Shown here: positions 11,076 to 22,149 of the stretch, one piece after another
How the letters are laid out: the number at the start of each line of letters is the position of its first letter
How positions within the stretch are numbered: the stretch's first letter is position 1
Source: Garcia nutans
Taxonomy: Eukaryota > Streptophyta > Magnoliopsida > Malpighiales > Euphorbiaceae
Assembly: GCA_947685225.1 (NCBI GenBank)
Contig: CANTUV010000007.1
Span: forward strand, 17,504,501 to 17,568,500
Length of the DNA: 64,000 bases
Direction: 5' to 3'
Notes under the pieces: generated by a model
Database searches by the model: none
The model's input: only the letters and a program-made list of their open reading frames with translations
Told to the model about the DNA's origin: nothing
Made by a program: the position numbers and the translations under genes

Positions 11076-13180
11076 TAACAACAAGTGAACGTTCATCTGA
11101 ATCCTTTTAGGGTGGAAAACGAGATTCACAATATTTATCATATTAGTTCATGTATTTATCTATATTGTTCTAATAAAAACATATATAATTATATATTAAT
11201 CATTTTATCTTTTGTATTTCTCTATTTCATACTCAATAGACATTCAGATAAAAATAATATCATGGTTGTATGTTAATATCTATTTAATATAAAAAATATA
11301 AATATAAAATGGCAAAATAATTAATATATAATTATATAAGTATATACTGAAATAAAATAAATAAATACATAAATAATATGATAAAATAACGAAAATAATC
11401 ATATTGAAAGAGTAAAAAAATAATGACAAAGAAATGTACCATATGGCATCATGTCTCACAACCCATCATCGTCATGTCATTTACCAAAATGAAAGACAAG
11501 ATTGACTGCTTGCATGATTCTTTCTATGTTTCATTTTTCTCTTCTTATTATTCATAACTTTCACTATTTTTTTTCTCTTTTTGTTTACTTCCTTTTTCTT
11601 TTTAAACTGTCTTAAGATTCACGACTCACGAGCCATATTTTATATAACTTATGTTGCTTTCTAATTATTTTTGTCAATGATTGCTTGCTTACTTATATAA
11701 AATAAAAAATTTAAATAATTATTTTCTCCATATCATTATAACAAATAATCTAATTTACAAGTAAAATTTACATATTATTAATATAAATAAAAATTAATAA
11801 TAAAATTAAACAAAATTTTTAACAATAATGCTGTCAACATTTAATAGTAGCATTAATATTAATGTGATATTTATAATATATGTTGGTATTTTCTAACACT
11901 ATTAGCATAGTAATATTATGCTTTTAGTTATCTTTAAGTGTTAGTTTTGATGAATATTAAATAATTTTAAATTATGTTGCTAAATACCTTATTTACTATA
12001 GTACTTCAAGAATTATTATTTACAAGTTTTCTTAAGAACAAAATTGCAAGAAAACAAGTATAATCAATGGAAAAGAAATTGATTTGGTCAAAAGCAACTT
12101 TTATTTTCCTTAAAAAAATTCTAAATTGTTTTTATTATATTCATTTTTTATATAGTTGTTTTCTATTGACACTAAATTCAAAATTCTTAATTTTTAGATA
12201 TAACTCCAGTACTGATAAATAAAAACCTTATCCATATGTAAGAGCTATGTCGATATTATAAAGTTTCAAAAGATATTCAACTCTTATAATTTTGGTAATT
12301 GACCTCCTATATTATTAAAAGTGTTATACTCAAAAACAATAAGAAGTTAATTAATTTTTGTATGGTATAAATATTTTCATAAGAAAAATCCAATTTAATT
12401 TCCAAAATTTACTTGAGAATTATGCTGATGACTTATCATCTCAATCAGTGCATGGTTAAAAATGGAAATCTATAAATTAGGTTTTTTTTTTTCTTAATAT
12501 TCCACTACCAGTTGAAATTTCCCCTATTTTTTTTTTTTGAGAATTTCAACATTAAAGTGATTGAGTGACATTAATTCAATTTTCCCGTCTACAATAGTAT
12601 ATATTTGTCCAAAAGGTTGTCACGTCTTGCAGCCAAATTATAAAACATGGTCCAATGATATATATATATATATATATATATATTATTTATCAAATATTAC
12701 TAACATTTGATATTTTATTATAATAAGAAAACCACTTCTCCACATTAAATTCAGTTCATGTATATAATTAAGTAATCAAGTTTTGGAAAAAAAAATTAAT
12801 ATTTATCAGAAGATTTTAATTAATTATATGTAATTATATTTATTGTTGAAGGAATGTGTAGTCTAGAAAAATCTCAAAAATATGGGAGAATCACAATAAT
12901 GACATGATAACATAAAATTGATATATGGGATTAATGCAGAACAAAGAAAGAACATAGAGATTGGGGGACAATAAACAACCCATACCTTTAGTTACCAATA
13001 AAATATAAAAGGAGATCTTGATCACATGCCACCATGTGATGGGAACGGCATGGCCTTATAAATTTCCCTCCCCTAATTTTTTTTTTCATTATTTATTTAC
13101 TTTTAATTAAATTTTATAAAAAATTTATTTTCTCTAAAATGTAATTTATAATTTAATTACTAATTAATCTGAACTGGGTT
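11076..13180. other. A+T-rich intergenic DNA upstream of MIR396b
   Basis: No gene is seen. It contains a (TA)n run at about 12658-12683 and poly-T tracts. The inverted repeat at 13021-13040 is listed separately. Confidence 0.75.
13021..13040. promoter_or_regulatory. Inverted repeat with two E-boxes upstream of MIR396b
   Basis: ATCACATG and CATGTGAT are exact reverse complements separated by CCAC. Each arm carries a CACATG/CATGTG E-box, the kind bound by bHLH factors. It lies about 265 bp upstream of the TATA box. Its role is inferred from sequence and position only. Confidence 0.45.
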
Positions 13181-13285
13181 TTTATATGTACAAATGTACC
13201 CCACTGCGCACTCACTGGTAAAGTATGCCTTTTGAGAGTAAAATGCGCTCTTGTGAGTGAAGTGAACCCTAGTCACTCCGCTTCT

Positions 13286-13293
13286 CTATAAAG
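13286..13293 (+). promoter_or_regulatory. TATA box of MIR396b
   Basis: CTATAAAG lies about 205 nt before the mature miRNA, at the usual distance for a plant pol II TATA box. A CT-rich initiator region (TTTTCTCTCTCTCTCC, about 13349-13364) follows. Transcription is expected to start near 13315-13325. A telo-box-like AACCCTAG sits just upstream (13264). Confidence 0.6.
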
Positions 13294-13321
13294 CTGCTTC
13301 AAAGATTATATATATGGTAGA

Positions 13322-13329
13322 GTGGTCCA
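13322..13329 (+). promoter_or_regulatory. Candidate TCP4-type site GTGGTCCA
   Basis: GTGGTCCA fits the TGGTCC/GGACCA core bound by class II TCP factors. In Arabidopsis, miR319-controlled TCP4 is known to activate MIR396 genes. The site lies at the predicted transcription start. An 8-bp match alone is weak evidence. Confidence 0.35.
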
Positions 13330-13474
13330 TGAGATTTTGTATGGGCATTTTCTCTCTCTCTCCTTTCTCTCTTGCTATATTTTCAGTGCAAGAAATGAAA
13401 AGAAAAGAAAGTTATGATTTGAGATCTGAGAAGAAATTAAGAATTGGAGATGTTTCTTGATTCTTGATTCTCTT

Positions 13475-13668
13475 GCAAGTCCTGGTCATGCTATTCCACA
13501 GCTTTCTTGAACTTTCTCGATTCTTTAATTTGTTTCTTTATTCTTTTTTTTACATCTATATATAAAAAGATTATTTTACTTTTATATATAGATTTAAAAA
13601 TATAAGCCGAACCATGTAAGCTCAAGAAAGCTGTGGGAGAACATGGCATTTTTCAGGATTTTCATTAT
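13475..13668 (+). ncRNA. MIR396B: MIR396 precursor, miR396b type
   Basis: This is a primary microRNA hairpin. The 5p arm (13494-13514, 21 nt) begins TTCCACAGCTTTC and ends TTGAACTT, which is the conserved miR396b sequence. The 3p arm (13620-13640) begins GCTCAAGAAAGCTG and ends TGGGAGA, the conserved star strand, and pairs with it along its length. Pairing continues below the duplex (TCCTGGTCATGC at 13481 against GAACATGGCATTTTTCAGGA at 13641). The loop arm is long (about 105 nt) and A+T-rich. The miR396 family guides cleavage of GRF growth-regulating transcription factor mRNAs, limiting cell proliferation in leaves and meristems. It lies about 200 nt after a TATA box. The MIR396a-type hairpin lies 7.3 kb downstream on the other strand. 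The A/B suffix is assigned by mature sequence, not by orthology. Confidence 0.95.
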
Positions 13669-13849
13669 CTTTTTGCACCTGTTTGGAGCATTTTATTGGC
13701 TTTTGCATTTCCCGGGAAACAATAAAGAAAGAAAAGAAAAGATCTCTCCTCTGCATAATTACGAGAGCAAGAAAATTCAAGAATTGCAACTTCAACCATG
13801 CATGAACCATGGTAATTATTCTCTTACATATCTCTGAATTATAACTCAA

Positions 13850-16840
13850 ACCCGTATTTCAATTTATCTTTTTTCTTCAAATTACTTCTTATTTCTGTTA
13901 ATTCACTCATTTTATGAGGTAATTATTTTAGAATTCTACAAAGAAAATTGGTTTGTATGAAGAATTATGATATGGTTTTGTTCTTCCTGTTGAATTGTTA
14001 AAAGAAGAAGAAGAAGAAGAAGAAGAGTTATAGTGTGTGGGAGTGTGCAGAGAAGATTCCGTAGGTTTCCTTTTTATCGTCCATGATGATAGTTCTTCCT
14101 GTTGGCTTTTGGTTTAGCTTCTAACATCATCTCCTACATTTCCGTGAAAAAGGTTAAACTTTGTCAATTCGTGACATCATTTTTGTTAACCACTCTCCTT
14201 CAATCTGACATCATTTTCTTTTTAAAGTCTTCTTTTTTCTAAATAATAATTGATTTTATATTTTTTAAATCTCCGCAGTAGTGGTTGTTGAGTATATACC
14301 TATACATATATTAAAAAAATAAATCATTTTAATTTATATATATGCAGTAAGGTTAAGATATTATATCATAATTGACATTTCCCAGCTGTCTAGCTGATGA
14401 TTTCAACTGTCCAACCAGCACAATTATTCTTTTTTTACTTTTCTCTTATATATATATATATATAATAAAAAAATTTTAGTAACATTAATAATTCAATAAT
14501 TGATTTATCGCAATTAATTATTTATTTTAACTCAAAACCTTGTTCTTGTGCATTGCACTAGTATAAGAATATTCTACGTGTTATTTTATGGGTACTCGTT
14601 TGTAATTAAAATATATTTGATTATCCTACATTACATTTTATTACGATTTATGAAATATTTTATTGATATATTTTTATTTATTTTGTGTGTGTGTGAATCA
14701 CCATTTATGAGTCGATACGGATTAAATGAATATTATAGGCAAATGTTGAAGAAATTAATTAATGAGTGTAAGCATTTAATTAACTAACTAACTAATGACA
14801 AAATTTTTGGGTATTTGCAGCCAAAACAATTAAGCAAGTATATCATAATTAAGGTCTCCTATATTAAATTATTCTTATTGGGTTTTTGTTGAGCGGTATT
14901 GGGTTCTTATCATATCATTAATATCGGATCAAAAATATGTGGTCTTTAATTAAGCTTCAAGTTTTATACTCCATACAAATAATTGGACTTGAATGAGCCA
15001 AGCCGAGACAAACCAACAAATCTCCTTTCTTTTGTTCGTACATTTTTTTTTTAAATTCTCCATTCTTATGACCTCTTTTTTTTTTTTTTTTTGGAAGAGT
15101 ATTCTTATAACCTCTTTATATTTTAAAACATAAACTCAATAATTGATTTATCGCAATTTAAATTTTACAGATAAGAATTATTGAAGTTTGAACTCTATCT
15201 TTTATCTCTATATATATTACGTCACATCTACTTAGCCACAACTGTAACTTGAGTTGATTACAAAAAAAATCATGAGTCCTATGGGCTTTATTTTTCACTT
15301 CTTAAAAATTATGAAAGTATGAATTTCTCATTATATTTTATTTTGTGACATGTTAAATTAAATAATATTGTAATTCTAATTAAAATTTAGATTAATTTAT
15401 GCTTTAATCCTTCAAAATCCTGTAAAATTATATATTTTAATTGACTGTAGTATAGAAATTGAGATAGTTAATTTCGAATTGTATGAATCAAAATGTATTT
15501 GTTAAGATAAATCTGATGGATCTTTTAATCTTTTTTTTTAATTTTTGTAATTAACCATTTTAAATAATTAATGAGGCAGGTATGATGATTAAAGTGGGGT
15601 TAAAAAAAGGTACTATTGAAGAGAAATAATGTAGCTTTGTTAAGGGAATCTTTCCCTAATACAAGAAATGGAGTGAAAGCTCATAGGCTAATGTTTAGCC
15701 GAGGATCTGTAACAATGGTTAGTGAAAGGAGTAGGTCCACAAATATAATAAAATTATATTATAATATATAATAAAGGGTTTATAAAATAGGTGAGACAGA
15801 GAAGCATGGCAGATCTGTAGACTGTAATATAGAGAGATACACTGTTAATACAGTGAGTGTAATTTGCTAATATTAGACCCTTAAATAGTTCTCTCTCTTT
15901 CAGGATTGCCTACTCCATTAGTATCCAACGAAAATCGCATTCTGACTCAATTTTTGTATATGTTTATGAAAGATTTTACCGCTGAAAACTCACTTAACCA
16001 AATGATGTAATATTAAATTAATTAAAAAACTATTATTAATTTTTAATTAATACATATATAATGTAATTAATTAAAGATTAATGGAATTGGGAAATATTGT
16101 TGTTGCTTTAGAGGCTAAAAGATGAAGAAAGGTTTTGTTTCCAAAAACAAGAAAAGAATCTCTGAGAAGAGGCAAAAACTATTTGAGAATCGTCCAAAAA
16201 TTTTGTTTAGCGGGAATGGGATTGGCATGCAGTGCAGTGCAGTGCGTATAAATCATCTTCCTTACGCCATACAAAACCAACCCCTTCTTTTTTACCTATT
16301 ATCCGTACATGCATATATAACCTAATTTCAGTTTTTTATGATGGTAACTGCTTTGTTATAGTGCTCCTCATCTGTTATCAACTGTGTTCACTTCCTAACT
16401 TTTTATCTATATATAATTTTTTTTTAAAAAAAATTATTACAAATTTTTCATGATAAAAAATATACTTAGTTCTCTTTTTGTTATCAAAAAATTTCTCTAA
16501 TCCCTTCAAATGCTAGAAATAATGTGTCAGTATGTATATGTTTATTCTAAGAATATATTTTTCGCAGAATAAATGGCATGACAAATTAATTGTTTTTACC
16601 CCCTTTTTACTTTTGACAACTTTTTTTTTTGTAGTTAAATTAGCAAATCATAGAACTATTTATTTTTATATGACTTTACATATTACAGGAAAAAAAAAGC
16701 TATTTTATAAAATAATGTAGGATAGAAGATAAAAATAATAACGATAGCTTTGATTTAAAATTAGATGTGAAATAGTAATAATTCTAATTTATGCTTTGGT
16801 TTGTTTGTTGAAGTTCTAAATATTTACCTAACAAATTATT
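13850..16840. other. Intergenic DNA between the two MIR396 genes, first part
   Basis: No protein gene is recognised. There is a (GAA)n tract at about 14003-14026, (TA)n at 14450-14462 and poly-T runs. A GTATAAATC word at 16245 follows a TGCAGTGCAGTGCAGTGCG repeat, but no gene start is convincing. MIR396b transcripts may extend into the first few hundred bases. Confidence 0.7.
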
Positions 16841-16844
16841 AAAA

Positions 16845-16912
16845 AGGCAGTCCGGTGTACGAATACTCCCGCAATGAGCAGAGTCCGAAAAATAGTAGGA
16901 CCCATTGATAAT
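16845..16912 (-). mobile_element. Au-type SINE 3' fragment
   Basis: The stretch AAGGCAGTCCGGTGTACGAA (16844-16863) followed by CTCCCGCAATGAGCAGAGTCC and AGGACC matches, with changes, the complement of the 3' part of the plant tRNA-derived Au SINE family as I remember it. Only about 70 bp remain; the tRNA-related head with A and B boxes is missing. Confidence 0.55.
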
Positions 16913-18002
16913 TTATTATGTGGAATAAATGTTTTTCATACATTTATACATAAATAAATATATATTAAATACAACTTAAGTTTACATTGAAAAATCACTT
17001 CATAAATTAAACAAATCCATGGAGTAAATTATAAGAATTAAAACCTAAATCTTGATTTATATATTGACTTGGAACTATTAGAGTCAGCAATAGAGCTGTA
17101 AGTTATGAATTCAATCCTAATTCGGACTTATCGAACAAGAAAAGAAAAGGTCAAAAATTTTGATGACAAAACTAAAAGAAACATTTGCCATCACCTCATT
17201 TAGTAACAATATTAATTTTTCAAGAAAATGTTTTGGTGATTCTTCACAGCAGAGAGAACTGAAAGATCATCTTCACAATCTTTTTTTTTTTTGAAGTAAT
17301 GTATGTTTGCATGTGGAGTGACGTTCTAACTGTAGTTTTCATTAATGTTTGACATCAATTGTAATTAAAGCCAAAAAAATATAATTAATATTTGATCTTG
17401 TAAATTGGAATTAAACATTTGAAGTACCTATAAACTGGAATTAAGTCTAATGATACAAACTTGAAGTGAAAGGGAAATATCAGAAACAAGCAACATTAAT
17501 ATTCCATGTGGTGGGAAATTAAAATACAAGTCATGTCACTTTAGAGATTATAATCTTTCTGCCTTAGTTCAAATCTCAAGTACGGTCAAGTTTCAACAAT
17601 TATATAAATTGAGATACAGCTTAACAACAAATGCATATTTCCGTTAATTATAAAATTTCCTTTCCATGCCAAATACTGATATGTATATATATATATGATA
17701 AATAAATAGCAACCTTGTTGACTCTGGATGGATAATGTCAAATAAAAATTTGTATAGATAGAAAGAAATGAGTAGTCTTCATCAACATCATATGATATGT
17801 ATGTGTGTTTTACAGCTTTATATATTTGTACATGGATCCATTTTTGTTAGATGAAGGAATCTATTGGTGAAACTTTTTACCAGTTTAGCCAATACTTAAT
17901 AACTTTCAAGTTTTTCTTGTCTCTATATGTATAATTTCTACTCCCTTCAAACATTGGGTATAAAACTGAAATCTTATAAGTACAGAAGGCAGCACTCAGA
18001 TA
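16913..18002. other. Intergenic DNA, no gene seen
   Basis: A+T-rich DNA without credible frames or terminal repeats. Confidence 0.7.
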
Positions 18003-18218
18003 AGAAATGAATTATTAGAAGGATTAACTGCGAGTAATAAATAATAAATTAAAATTAATTTCCTTCTTCGTCTCCCTCCATCAGTGAAATTAAATGCAAA
18101 AAAGAAAAAAAGAAATGAATTATTAGAAGGATTAACTGCGAGTAATAAATAATAAATTAAAATTAATTTCCTTCTTCGTCTCCCTCCATCAGTGAAATTA
18201 AATGCAAAAAAGAAAAAA
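18003..18218. repeat. Perfect 108-bp tandem duplication
   Basis: 18003-18110 and 18111-18218 appear identical base for base (AGAAATGAATTATTAGAAGG through GCAAAAAAGAAAAAA). No mismatch was found by eye. The open frame spanning it on the - strand simply repeats its residues and is an artefact of the duplication. Confidence 0.95.
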
Positions 18219-19297
18219 AGGACAGCAGAAGTATCATATATGGGAACATATACATAAAAATAATAGATAATAAGATACAGAGTTGGGATATTTTGAATCT
18301 CTTCAATAGAGTGAGTTCTTATAAATTCAATGAAAATTATTATAAAAAAAAAGACTTTGATTTTCATGTAACCCACATTGTTATTCTGTTAATTTGACCG
18401 ACCATGAATATGAAAAAGGAAAAAAAAAAAAAACTTAGCAATCCTATATAATATTAGGTAAATTAAGCTGTCATGCATGTGTTTGATTGAACATGAGCTT
18501 GCGATTAAAAATAATAATAATGAAAGAAGATAATTTAATTAGCAAATGCTATGCATAAGATACAAATCAAAGCTTTCTTTAATAAGCTGGATTGCAAATT
18601 GGTGTTATCTTTTTTAGCTTTCTTGCCTCATAGCAAAAAAGAATGAAAATTAAAAAATAAATTAAAGAAAAAAAAAAGGTGATCATCAAAGCTATAAAAT
18701 AATTGGAATGATTGCCAGGTTAGATCAAATAGTTTAATAAATAAGACAAAAGTCACAGCACTAACTCTTACCCTACTACAGAGAAAAATAAATAATAATA
18801 GTTATAATAATAATACAAATTAATAAATAAATTTTCTTGAATATGGTGTGGCCATTTACACTTTTTACTCATGTCTGTTTTCACATCACAAAGCACAAGG
18901 AAATCTAAAGCTTTTTCCAACCCCATATCTTCTATCTCCTCTAAAGGAAATTAACCTCAATTAATTAAAACAGGCAAACAGATCCTACTTTTTGACTTAG
19001 TTTAAATTTTAATCTTATTGGTTTTCCTTTAGGCCAGCAAGATTGGAAGCAATAATCAAACATTTGAAGGTAATTAATAAGTCAATTAATCTGATCAAAT
19101 TCAAAAGAAACAAAAACAATAAAATTGAATTCTACTAAAAATTAATTATATTATTTATCAAAAAAAAATTAATTATATTCATTTGTTAGAATTGGAATGT
19201 GTTTGATTAGTTGGCAGTATATAACCAAATGTATCATATATATTTTTTAAACAAAATTAGCTAGATTTAGAGCAAAAATTCATCATTTATGTCTCAT

Positions 19298-19366
<69 letters not shown>

Positions 19367-20950
19367 CCTTTACAAAAAGAACAGAAATGTTGGCGTATTA
19401 ATTGAATTGAATCAGGACCCGTGGGTCTCTCAAAATCCAGCTAAGTTCAAAAAGGAAAAAAAAAGCCAGTTACTATTACATTCATTAAACAATATTTAAT
19501 TTCAAGTTACAAATTACTGTAACTCCAAATTAAATTTTGAGCATCATAATTTTGAAATAACTCCCATTGTCAATGCTACTAAATTAAATCCACAAAATGC
19601 CACATCTTTGAAAATAATATATTCATAATATAAAAAATGAGGATAATTTCAATATTATTGAATTGTAATTCATCGATATATAAATTCCAACATCATAGTT
19701 TTAAAAACAACTTCAATCACCAAATTATAGCTTGATGGTAGGGACATGTTACTTATGTTTAGATCTTTATTTGAGTTTTAATTCGAGTTTGAAGTGTCTC
19801 TCCCCTCTGAAATGTAATTAATAAAAAAAAACTTAATGCTAAATATAATTCAAAATTCATTACTAATAAAATTTCTTGCATATTCATATGGGAAAATCAG
19901 GTGGTCCATGGTGAAGAAGTTCCAACCTATGAAAAAGAAAAATACATGTTCCTTTAAGGTGGTTTGCAAGACCTTTTCTTGCAATCTTATTGTCTTAGAC
20001 ATTTCTTGTAGAGTAGATATAAAAAGAAAACCCTAATTTCCTTCAAAAAGCTTCTTTCTAAGCATTGTTTCAGTTAAGTTAATCTATTATAGCTAAATCT
20101 AAAAGAGGAACTATAAGAATACGAAAAAGGGTTCCAAAGTTCATTTCTCTTTTCATTTCTCTTAGTTTGTTTTGTAGGTATTTCTATCCCATTAAAGCTT
20201 CACCTAACAATTTAGGACTTCAATTAGCCTTTTTTGCAAAGTAAAGCTGGCCTCGTACTATCTAATTACATAATAATAAGAATCATAATAACTAATTTAT
20301 TAATACCAGAGCTATCAAGGTTAAATCAAAACACAATTAGCAAACAACAATACGAATAATTAAACATAAATTGAATGAATATACTTTAGATGGAAATAGA
20401 GAAAAGGCCTGAATTAACTTTTATTGTATCGACCGACGAGGCATAGAAACAGATCAAAGGACATATAAAAATTAATTTCATATATATATATATATACATA
20501 TATATAATTTTCTCATCAAGTAGTTACAAAATTATTTGAATGCAATGGAACCTCCACATGGGAGCAACATAAAGCTTGTCGATAAAACAAAAAAGAAACC
20601 CAAGAAAAAAACAAAGAAAGATGGAAATATTATAAATTATATATATAACTATTAAAGAATGCATAATTATTTTTGTGCATAAAATCACCAACCAACAAAA
20701 GCAGGAAAAGATTAAATACAAAGTCAAAATTATCAATCTTGAATTTTTCATTTTCAGTAAAAAAATAAGAATCAAGAAGCCTAAAAAAATCCATATCCAT
20801 CAATAAAGATTCAAGAAAACCTAAAAATATCAACAGATCCAAATATATATATATTAGAATTTTAAGGAAAATAAGGGTAATATATATAGATCAAATCAGA
20901 GATACCGAGAGCAGAACTGAATCGAAACGAAATTGGATATGGTGGTGTTA
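18219..20950. other. Intergenic DNA between the MIR396 genes, second part
   Basis: Apart from the AAT microsatellite no gene is recognised. A GTGGTCCATGG word (19901) repeats the TCP-like motif of the MIR396b promoter. A small hairpin TTGCAAGA-CCTTT-TCTTGCAA lies at 19964-19984. MIR396a transcripts probably terminate somewhere in the right part of this stretch. Confidence 0.6.
19300..19365. repeat. (AAT)22 microsatellite
   Basis: Uninterrupted AAT triplets, about 22 units. Confidence 0.95.
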
Positions 20951-20954
20951 GTTT

Positions 20955-21107
20955 TTCCTTGACCCTGTGTGTATCTTCCCACAGCTTTATTGAACCGCAA
21001 CAAAGAAACTGCCAGTGTCGGTGGTTGCAAAGTTTCAAGAACCACCACTAGTAATAGATGCAGTTCAAGAAAGCTGTGGAAGAATACAAAGAGGGTCATC
21101 AAGCAAT
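20955..21107 (-). ncRNA. MIR396A: MIR396 precursor, miR396a type
   Basis: On the - strand the 5p arm (21061-21081, 21 nt) begins TTCCACAGCTTTC and ends TTGAACTG, the conserved miR396a sequence. The 3p arm (20985-21005) begins GTTCAATAAAGC and ends TGTGGGAAG, the conserved miR396a-3p, which is itself abundant in many plants. The lower stem pairs GCTTGATGACCC with GGGTCAAGG. The loop is about 55 nt, much shorter than that of the MIR396b hairpin. The target family is the GRF transcription factors. A TATA box lies about 220 nt upstream. It converges on the MIR396b-type gene, and no other gene lies between them. Confidence 0.95.
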
Positions 21108-21300
21108 AAGTAAATATATATACATAAAAAGAGAAAATATAAATAGGGATTCTAATGGATTCAAGATTCTAATATATATATATATATATATAAGCTTCAA
21201 AACCCTATAAGGAAAGAAAAGAAAAGAAAGATTTAATTTAGATTGGAAATAGAAGAAATAGAGAGTATAGGTTTAGGGATGAGAAAGGTGTTTGGGGGAG

Positions 21301-21308
21301 TATTTATA
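21301..21308 (-). promoter_or_regulatory. TATA box of MIR396a
   Basis: On the - strand this reads CTCCTATAAATACTCCCCC, a strong plant TATA box with the usual C-rich 3' side. It lies about 220 nt before the mature miRNA. Transcription probably begins near 21270-21280, close to CACCTTTCTCATCCC. Confidence 0.7.
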
Positions 21309-22130
21309 GGAGAAAAGGCAGATTTTTTTTAAACCACCAATCCCAAGAAGAATATCGGGCCTGAGCTTACTGAACCCCACTCCCCTTCCTTTCCTTTCCT
21401 TTTCTTTTCTTTTTTCTTTTCCTTTTTTTTTTTTTCAATTTCATTATGCTCACCCTGTCACCCACTAAATAAAACCTTACAAAAGGTTGACTACGTTTGA
21501 TTCCATTAATCCTAATAAGTAATAACAAATATTTTTGGTAAATGTTTATATTTATATCAATATTAATATATGGGGTATACATGCATCCATCCAACATAAT
21601 AATAAAATTTAATAAGAATGTCTTTTCACTCGAATTATAAAAACATAATTTATGATGGTGGGTACAGGATATATAGTGTAAATAGAATTTTTAATATTTT
21701 TTAGTGGAAAGAACTTGATAATACATATATCAATTTAAAAATTAAATATTATAAATTTAAGTATGAATGTAAATGATTCAAAAAGTAGTATTGCATTATA
21801 AAAAATATTAAGTGTTCATCTACATGTATACAAGCATTAAATATTATTATTAAATTCAAATTTTAGTAAAATAAATTATAATAATTATTTTAACATCGAA
21901 AAAGGAGATTGCTCATGTTATACATATATATTCATTCTTAAATTAAGTCTCCTGATGAAGCTGTGTATATTTTTTTAAAAGATATCAAATACTTATGTTT
22001 TCAATTTATAAGAATATAATAGTATAAACTTTTTTTTAAAATAAATAAATAATGTCCCATGAATACTTGTGCGGCTCTGATGTAACTTGTCGGATCTGAC
22101 GGTGCCGCTTACCATAGTGGGGCACGATAT

Positions 22131-22138
22131 GGTCCCAC
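22131..22138. promoter_or_regulatory. Candidate class I TCP site upstream of MIR396a
   Basis: GGTCCCAC fits the class I TCP consensus GGNCCCAC. It sits in a locally G+C-richer block (22075-22150), about 850 bp upstream of the predicted MIR396a start. Weak evidence on its own. Confidence 0.3.
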
Positions 22139-22149
22139 TTCAGATCTGT

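Noticed and set aside
13622..13849. Frames of 64 and 75 codons over the MIR396b star region
   Set aside because: They overlap the microRNA hairpin on opposite strands and start inside or beside it. Short peptides from pri-miRNAs are known, but nothing here supports one.
17996..18376. 126-codon frame on the - strand with an internal residue repeat
   Set aside because: The repeat is the direct result of the 108-bp tandem duplication; the sequence is hydrophobic low-complexity and lies in intergenic DNA.
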